NCBI GenBank assembly: GCA_973895155.1
Contig: OZ316897.1
Coordinates: 868,001 to 932,000 of the forward strand
Origin: Marsupella aquatica
Lineage: Eukaryota; Marchantiophyta
DNA: 64,000 bases
Reading direction: 5' to 3'
The notes under the pieces were generated by a model. The model was not told where the DNA came from. It saw nothing but the letters and a program-made list of their open reading frames with translations, and did not search any database. Within the stretch, counting starts at the first letter, position 1; each line of letters begins with the position of its first letter. Below, one piece after another: positions 55,774 through 64,000 of this stretch. The position numbers and the translations under genes were made by a program.

Positions 55774-58560
55774 ACCTCAAGACCTGAACTCCCCGCAGAG
55801 ATCAGAGACAGACATATTGACAAGCGGAATAGACATGAGCTCCTTAATTAGCGGGAAAACAGCGAAGAGTTAAAACAATTACGCCCACTGCATGTTACAT
55901 GAATAAAGCTAACTGGAGACCACCTTACCACGTGGTGAGTACACAGACTAACACCCGCGGCATCTTACATGAGTGACAAGTAACCGGAGAAACCTTAAAC
56001 GAGAGATAGCGTCGGTCACAAAGAGAAGACAGAGCATTAATCCCGTCACAGAGTGCTACTGGCATTGTCCATTCAACTGAAGGTGTTCCCAGAATCTTCT
56101 TGAATGTTGTCTGATGACTGATTGGAGCTAAGGAAACAAATTCGATGAAGGAAAGCATTTGTTACGCTGTGCCACGCATTTTGGCCCGGACAATCCAGAG
56201 CAGAACAGTGGGCACCGCGTAATTAAGCTCAGTGGTGCCACATTTGGCTTTGATTCCTCCCACATGCCTCAAGACTGTTGAAGTGTTGAGACAACTGAGA
56301 CATTAGCCCGTGATCCCAAAAGTCTGTTTCCCACTCTAGCTACCTGTTACGTACACTACCAGAGCCTCATCTTATCAACACCGCAACTCCACTCCACTTA
56401 GACACAACCAACGCAACTTCTTTGCAACTACGATTCCATCTATCCACCCGGGCTGCCTACGATAGGTGAATCGTGATCAGATTGTCTGAGCTCAATGTGC
56501 AGAGTATCGATCCTGAACGTACATTGACTAGATCCATAATATTGAAGAAAGTTACATTCTAGCTATCTAAGATCTTGATCACAGTACCGAAGTAAGCATC
56601 TATTGCATCAATCAAATCTTCATGTACGTAGGTTACGTTGTTGACGCCTCACGAGGTAATAATCATCCATTATATATCACAAGGTTGAACTGTATTTGAG
56701 GTTGGGATGCAGCAATCATCTGTGTGCGAACTGTAACACTTAAGATCTCCGTGTAGAAGCCCACTTAATTGCATAATGTGTCGGTTTATATATACCCATA
56801 AATCATTCGTTTTCGGGGGCGTCATCCCAACTCGATCAGTGGATTGGTTATTTCCCATTGCCCCGTAAAACACAAGAACGAAAATGGAAGTATGTCTTAA
56901 AAGAGTAGCGAGACCTGTTTGATCAAGGGACTTGTCAGTTAATTTAGTGCTTGTACCTGCATTCAGATCGAGTTGTGACGAGCAAGAATTGTACTTAGAA
57001 GCTAGTGTCGCCAGTTCAATCTCTGAATGGTTTTACATCATTCGCTTTGCTAGAAATTGTGGTGTGTAGCTGGCCGCACGCAATCAATCTTAACGGAAGA
57101 TGACGACAAATTCTGCGGAGTAGTGGTACAAGTAATTTTGATTAGTTAAATTCAATCAGGCTGAAGTTTTCTCTGCTGCGAGATAAGGTTTGGATGGACA
57201 ACGCAACGTCAGACATCTGACCTGACCTAGGATTGAAGCTCCAAGAAGCGAATGCCCAGTTCACGGCAGTTTGACGAAGGTGAAAAATTTGTTTGAATGA
57301 TGAGAGGATTAGAAAGCGTGTTAACAATTCCGCGTACAACGAAGGAACTATTCCAGAAAACCTCATTGAATCAAGGCCTTCGCAGAGACAATGATTATAG
57401 TATTCTGACTTCCAAACTTGTAAGTGCAAGATTTAATGCAAGAATATATGTAGCCGCCCTGCAATATATTGATGAAAACAACTTTAATTTGTACGTGGAG
57501 AACCAGAGCAATAAACGCTCATGCATCATCCATATTGGCAGGCATATTGGTCGTTAGAGAGGACTGTCGCACTAAAGACCCGAATCCTATATAATTATCA
57601 GGGCAGGCCAGGTGAGGGTGATGCCTGATTTAAGTACGGTTACGATGGTGTATATATATGAAGCATACACCATTTGATGATATCGATGTATCAATTGCTA
57701 ACGCTCGAGCTCAAGCACTTGAACTGTCGGTCTTGCCTGAAAAACAGAAAGCCTAGTTTAAATGGGCCCGATTTTCTAGCTGTCAATTCCGGAAATGCTC
57801 AACTATTCCTGGAGCATATGTTGAAGAGCGTAACTATTTTTCCCCCAACCTCATTTATCTCACCATGATGCTTAAAAAACACAGCAAAACAGTAAATCGG
57901 TAATAAGTACTGGGCTGAAGGTTATCAGCAAACAATCCTCTAAATCTAATTTAAGAGCCCGATCAACATGCGAGAATGTCCCCCACCTACAGTACTTGGG
58001 TATTTGAAGGGCCCACTGCTTGTTTAATTTACTTTCAATAACAACAACAACTAATTTCTGTTGAGACAACACTCCTTAGAATAAAAGCTTTACCTTTTGT
58101 GTCAAATAGTATTGTTTTGTTCTATGAGAGTTCAGTCCTGATTTCGAACTTCACTCAAAGATCGAAACACTTAAAAAACGAATGGAATTAACGATGGTCT
58201 GAGCGATCTAATTAACTTTGAGAAAGAGAAAAGCGGACAAGCTGCGGGGAAAAGGAACTTAATTAGGGGATGAATTAAGCTGACAAAAATACGAAAGCCA
58301 ACGAAGCTGAAGGTGGAAGGTGAGCCCAAGTCCAAGAAAGTAAAATCGGCGTCGGCCCGGCCGGAGGCAACTGAACAAGAAACGACATCGACACGGAACA
58401 ACTCACCTTCGCAACGGGTGAACAGTGACGATTTGTGCCCCCGATTTCTTGTAAAGCCCCCCTCAAAGATACGTACTGTTTGCCGGCCCATTTGTTGCAT
58501 ATTTCACGTGGAGCCATCGAACTGGCACGCTAATCAAGATATGTGTCTCCGTCGATAAAT
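53051..58560. other. Gene-poor host DNA with a GA microsatellite
   Basis: No convincing gene in 5.5 kb; the frames present are short and lack motifs. 55705-55770 is an uninterrupted (GA)33 tract. The rest is unique-looking sequence of average composition. Confidence 0.5.
55705..55770. repeat. (GA)n microsatellite
   Basis: 66 bp of perfect alternating GA. Confidence 0.98.
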
Positions 58561-59383
58561 TTCTGTTGACTACCAGTGGCTATGGGATCGATCGATCCGT
58601 GTGATTCGCGAAAAGGTAAACGCTGCAATTCTGCCCTTCTGTCACTAAGGAGATAACGACGATCACGGCAATACTCCCTGCTGAGCTAATGAACTTGCTG
58701 CAGGAACGCCTGATGCATCTGCTCCGGAGTTTCGGTGAGTCGACGGTGCGCGTTTTCAGTTGATTTCTTGCACTTGCTCGATTGGAAGTTAATACGTGTG
58801 ACAGGTACGCGTGCGTCACAGCTGCCAAAACCTTATTCAGCTGTTTACACCACCGACTCGTAGCATCAGATCACTGTGCGCCGAAGAGGGGCCTGGAAAC
58901 CCTAGTCCTCCCTTGTGAAAATATCCCGATTCCCGGCTTGAAGTGCAAGGTTTCCAAATCCCATCCTGTCATTTGCTTGGGATAGCAATTTTGGTGTCAC
59001 TGCGAACGTGTTTCAGGTCGATTTCTCTCGAAGACGGTGCTTGGTGGAAGCTACCTCAAGACCTTCAAGCATTGTGCAGAAGGTACTGTAGACTTTTCCT
59101 GAGGTTTTTCCTGAGAGTCCGTGGACGACCGGTGTGGATATCAGTATTAACTGCTTCTTCTCGCTGTGTTTCAGTATTGTAAGGGGATTTGTGAGGATTC
59201 ATGTCATCTCTTTAATTTGTTAATTGGACATTGTCCACCAGATTTTCAGGTGCTGAGTTGATTTCCTAGCCTGCGGCCGTGACCCAGATCGAGACGTTGC
59301 ATTTAGTTTTGAATTGTGTCCTGTTGACCCTCTTTGACGTGACATGTTTGGGGCGCACATTGTGGTCATTATTCATTGTGCAG

Positions 59384-61739
59384 ATTGATCAAAGCGAGGA
59401 AGATCTCAGAGACTGGGAGTAATTTAGGAGTTTCAATTACGAGAGTCACAGTGTGGCAGATCAAAAAAATAATCCCGACCCTCACCGTGGGCGCCAATTT
59501 TGGAGCTGGCCAAATTCAACTGGCTGTTGGTACGGAGCTGGAAAGAGTGGGGAGGTTGGGAGAGATAGAGCTTGCATCTAGGATTGGCCAGTCTCCTTTC
59601 AACGCGGCGAGGAACCTTAGCTTGGTGGGAAGCATACATGGACTCGACCTAGAGAAAAAGATGACCGCTGTGTCTGTGGATGAAGTGATACAGAAGCTAG
59701 AAGGGGTCAGTTTTCAGGTGGGCGTAATAGTGGATGTCAATATGTACGAGGTAAGGGAAAACAACCTTGGAGCCTCTAAGCCTAGAGATGCCATGCTCGC
59801 ATCACTCTTTCTTTGTATCAGCCATGCAGTCGGGGATAGAAGCGCAGTTCGATGCCTCAAAAAGTTTGTAATGAAGCTCTGTGAAGAAGTACGGGGCGAA
59901 CAAACCGTAGATGGAGCATGGTTGGAGACATTCCTCGAGAGGCTTCGGAAATGCCTGCACCTAGCTGGTCCCATCTCCAAACTCCAGAGAGCGGTGGACG
60001 ATTACAATGTGAAGTTTCACGAAGGTCTCCCTTGGAATGAAGGTTATCGTCGGGTGGTGGAGAAGGGAGTTGAGGTGCTGCTTGATAAATTGGCCCAGCC
60101 ATTTGATCACGATACTGGTGCAAGCCCTGAAGTGTGGTGGACTCGCAGCAAAAAAGTGCACAAGCTTGCATACCTGTTATGCTTCATGGGCTGGAATGTG
60201 GAAGTAGAAACGGATCTAATGCCAATGAAACCTCGGAAGACGAATTTGGTCGTGAAATTCACAGATAAGGAGTCAGGAAAACTTATTGAGGACAAGCTGA
60301 ATATGGCTGGAGTGTCCGCTCCCCATCGCAGGTGGCCAAGCTTTGAGGATGAACAGGGTCCTGGAGTGCTCGTCCCCACGAAGGAGGCACTGGTCCATGT
60401 TGTACGTGCAGTGTTGCAAAAACAAACTACTTAGGGAAGAGCAGAGGAGTCCTGGGATCTAGGATTCCAAATTGGGGAGAAATGCAAGGTAGAATTAGTT
60501 TTTGGTGAAACAGAGTGCAGCTACAAATTTGGAGAGTCTACTTTCGAGAGTGTGAGTGGACACGCGGGTGCAGCCGTGGATCTACTGCACGAGATTGACA
60601 GGTCCTTGAAACAGTATAGCTTCATGTTGCATAAGATCGTGAGGGGTGCGGGGAGGGAATACGAGAACCTGATCAACCGTTTAAAGAATACATTCAAAGA
60701 TCCAACAGTGCTACTCTTTTCAGAAGGTCCTCCAAACAACGATGAAGACGACAAGCTGAGGATTGTGGTGGCTTTCTATTTTGGCTTGGTCTATGGTAAG
60801 TTGGAGGCTTTGTTAGTTGCGACGGGCCTGAAGGACGAGGGTGGAGCCTGGGGTTCCACACAGCAACCCTTGGAATTTAGAATAGGTTGGATGGATTATA
60901 TGAATAAGTTTCTACATGATGTTCACTCCAAGATGTGGGAGTTGTCGACAGCCAACGTCGCACCATATCGCATGCACTCGGTTTTTTCATTCATTGGTAT
61001 GTGCTGTACGAGTAAAAGCTTACACTTTGGAAGCCTGGCACTGTTGGAGGACATTGTGGGTTTCTGGACAGGCAGTTCGCTTCTAATGCTGGCAACAGCT
61101 CTGATGCCAGGGATCAATCCGACGGAAGGTGCTAAGCTGGTGAATTATCCATACTGGTTTGTGAACTTGAGCACGTCTGACGGTGTGCATGTGCAGAGCT
61201 CGAAGTGGATTGAGGGCGAAGAGAAAATCCAGAACTTAAGTAGCGGTGGTGGGACAGACGAATTCTTACCTGTACAATTTGAGGACCCCCCTCGGCGGAA
61301 GCTGAAAATATTTCTGTGCCCAAACTACGTGGACGAGAATGCAAAAGTGGTACACTCCATGATGTGCGAAGGTGACATCGTATATATTGCACCAGTGATG
61401 GGTGCATTGGTGAACTTGCACAATAAGACAGTGGGGTGCTCTTATCGAAGGACCTCTGGATGTTGTGATGGTACAGCTAAAAGGAAACTGAATTGCCGTG
61501 GTGGTCTGCCTATTTATAGTGGAGTATTCCAGCTTGCCAATCGAGACTACCATGGCATTAGTGGAAATAGAGAAGAAATGCCAGAAGAAGTAGGAGTGAT
61601 GATGGCGCGAGGTGACATACCGTGGAGGTTTGCTGCTGCTTGCATCTACCACGACACGAACTTTGTCATCGCCGAGTCCTGTTTGTCATGTGCAAGGGAG
61701 GGAAAAGTGGATCGAAAGTGGGCTGAGTACATCATCTGA
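59384..61739 (+). pseudogene. Large host ORF of unknown function with one TAG
   Basis: A frame opening after a CAG acceptor (59383) runs 349 codons to TAG (60432-60434). It then continues in the same frame for another 435 codons to TGA at 61739. Both halves look equally protein-like. The first has LTVGANFGAGQIQLAVG, EVIQKLEGVSFQVGVI and a helical stretch. The second has WDLGFQIGEKCKVELVFG, GSSLLMLATALMPG and a Cys-bearing end (CSYRRTSGCCDG, ESCLSCAREGK). Upstream, exon-like bits (CTGCAG at 58703, GTGAGT at 58736) suggest it is the last exon of a multi-exon gene. No known domain is recognised; the lone TAG may be a mutation, an allele or a sequencing error. Confidence 0.5.
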
Positions 61740-64000
61740 TCATTTGCTGTTGGAGCGGAATTGGTAGACCTTTGGTGATTGGTATATTAACTCTTCGTCA
61801 ATGGCTGTGTAGAATGTTTCTGAGAGTTTGCAAGCTTTTGGATGCGGGGCTACAGAGTCAAAACAATGGAGAAATGAGGAAAGAGGATTTCCCCATTCTA
61901 CTCACTCAAATTTCCTGTTGATCAATGTCAACAAATACATTTCAGATAGCGTTCTTTGATGCCAGCTTTGATGTTAGGAGTATGATTATTTATGAGCTTT
62001 TAGATCAAGTATGACTGGTAAGTTGCTAAGTTCTCCTCCAATTCTTATTTTTTTAAAGTATAGGCATTAATGTGCTGAGAATCAGGTGAGAATCAGGAAT
62101 TGGGAGGTGTCTTCGTTTACACACCGTGCTGGGTCTGGACCTCCTCCAGTGAGTACAGTGGCTGAGTGTGCGATAAAGGAGTAACGTAAAGAGTTTCCAA
62201 ACTAGAAATATTCTCATTAAAAGCATCCGTCCCCGAATGCCCATTTAGTGAGAATGTCTCCATTGCACTGTAGACTGATGGAATTTCTCGCTGTCTATTA
62301 TAATTATATAGCATGTTCGTTCTAAGACACAAGAAATTTTAACTTATTGACAATAATGTCAATTGTATCCTATCAAAGAGCAATTATAGCATAATATTCA
62401 AATGCATTAAAACAAGGAATCAAATAAATAAATAGAATAAAAATGCACACCTTTATAGTGAAGAAACTACCGTACTTTTGAGGTGAAAAACAAGTACGTA
62501 ACTTATAAGTCAATGTACCTTAGAGGTATAGTATTTTGTGGTTGACAGAAAAGTATGTTAGTTTTATACTCTAGCTTTGTACTCTACTTTTAGGCCCTAT
62601 TGAAAGATTCACTATTTAGGTGACACCTGTTAGCCTCTAAACCATAAGGGTTGGAAAGTTTTTCACCAATGGACATATAACCTACAGGGCATATCTGGTT
62701 TTTGTATTGGGTGCATCCTGGTGAGTCTGACCATCTCTTGCAATAGAGAATGAATGGCAGAAAAAAAATCTCATCAAATATATGATAAGCTATCACAATA
62801 AAACATATCAAATCAAATGAAATCATAAACTTGAAATAATTAAAGGGGTTAGATAATTTGTTAAATTCAAACCAATACAAAGTGAAATGATACACTAGGC
62901 CAGATTTAAAAGAAAATTCAAAACTCATATTTCTAATAAGACAAAATAAGGTAGAAGGTGTTCGCCATATAGCAATTATAATCATACTAGCTCATTAGTG
63001 AGTTGCACAAAAGATCTGTGACATAAAAGATGTCAATGTTTAAAATGTAGATACATAATATGTAGATGTGTAAAAATATTGTTGCACAAAAGATTTCATT
63101 GCATAATAAAAAGAAGTCATTGCTGAAAAGATATCATTAATATTGTGAAGGAAAAGATGTTGTTTAATAAAAGAAATACTTGTGTAAAGGTTCCATTGCA
63201 TATAAAGGGCTTGTTCCAGAAAAGAGATTGTTGTGTTTTGGATCTCATAGCATAAAAAATGCTGCATTAAAAGATGATGTTGCTCAAAGATGTTATGAAG
63301 GAAAAGACATTGTTATCTAAAAGAAATTGTTGCATAAGAGATGTCAAAGGCAGGCACTTGGGCATAGGCCAATAAGAGGCTATATTTGGCCTTCAAGAAA
63401 AAAATGTGGAAGATCTGCTCACTTGACTCTCAAAAATGAGTTCATTTCAGTTTGTGGTTAATGTCACAAACAGGATACTCAGGATTGACATCTCAGGATT
63501 GAGATGGATAGACCACTTTTGGGGCTTTGTGTAATTCATTTGGTGCAAGGTAGCCTAACTGGTGGGAGCGGGAGACAAATCCTCCTTGATACTCCCCATC
63601 CATTTTGTCAGATTTCATCTCTGTTTTTTCCTTTTTCCTTTTTCCAGTTTTTTTGGTTTCTTCCTTGATTTGGTTCCTTCCCAAAAAAAACTGGCACTGC
63701 AAATTTTCAAGAATAGCCAGGACCATGTATTCTAGATGTTAATGTTGAAGATGTGTAATTATTTTTTAAATGTCGAAGATGTGTCACCTGCCAGGGACAA
63801 TGAACTTCAAGTGACCAGATCACTAGTATGGCAGATCATGCTTGGATGGTTATTAATAGAGTCCCTCTCTCAAGCTGTGCTTGAGACTCCAAGTTGTACA
63901 GAATAGTATGTGCGTGATGCTGAGAGTAGACTGGCAGCAATTGGGGGTGGATATAAGAATAATTTACGATAGCTTATTAATGCTTAGAGCTTCTTCTTCA
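61740..64000. other. Gene-poor AT-rich host DNA
   Basis: No gene seen. 63010-63350 contains a degenerate periodic repeat built on AAAAGATGTCATTGCATAA (about 20-nt spacing, many variants). The rest is AT-rich. Confidence 0.55.

Overview
The window looks like nuclear DNA of a streptophyte: a land plant, probably a non-seed lineage such as a bryophyte, lycophyte or fern, or a charophyte alga. The evidence is plant-type Copia pol proteins primed by the usual TGGTATCAGAGC site, a CACTA element with the plant TNP2-DUF4218-DUF4216 layout, GT-AG introns of about 80-300 nt, and scattered TTTAGGG-like tracts. The species cannot be fixed from the sequence.

Most of the window (4929-52250) is one nest of transposons. 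Its boundaries can be set by target-site duplications (TSDs) and by reading frames that close up when an insert is removed. Level 1 is a minus-strand Copia element, Copia-2 (LTRs 4929-5261 and 51918-52250, TSD CTCTT). Level 2 is a 40.5-kb CACTA element (5637-46111) in the Copia-2 RNase H region. Level 3 is three insertions in the CACTA: an 8-bp-TSD element C (5885-13550), an unusual 21.2-kb element called MT here (15276-36511), and a small 8-bp-TSD element B (43372-45238). Level 4 is a young plus-strand Copia, Copia-1 (6931-13312), inside C, and a 9.5-kb 8-bp-TSD element A (23380-32896) inside the MT transposase gene.

Element MT is the best candidate for something undescribed. Without element A it is about 11.7 kb, with imperfect inverted termini (AACACRATTTYGGACCGA). 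On the minus strand it encodes a DUF7869-like RNase H-fold protein, probably the transposase. On the plus strand it encodes an amino-type DNA methyltransferase, an F-box-like protein and two orphan proteins. Its introns, promoters and spacers carry about two dozen copies of a 14-bp palindrome, CGATAAATTTATCG, usually followed about 6-10 nt later by CATTCC or GTATTC/GTATTG. The palindromes occur only in MT and not in element A nested inside it.

Two other elements also carry chromatin-type domains. The CACTA TNP2 gene has a SET domain between its N-terminal CxC module and the transposase core. Element A encodes a multi-PHD protein resembling the plant silencing regulator EDM2. Most of these genes now have one in-frame stop or a frameshift, so the copies are recently decayed.

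The flanks (1-4928 and 52251-64000) are ordinary gene-poor DNA. They hold one small gene of unknown function (3693-4097, minus), one large ORF of unknown function broken by a single TAG (59384-61739, plus), simple repeats, and long stretches where I see nothing.
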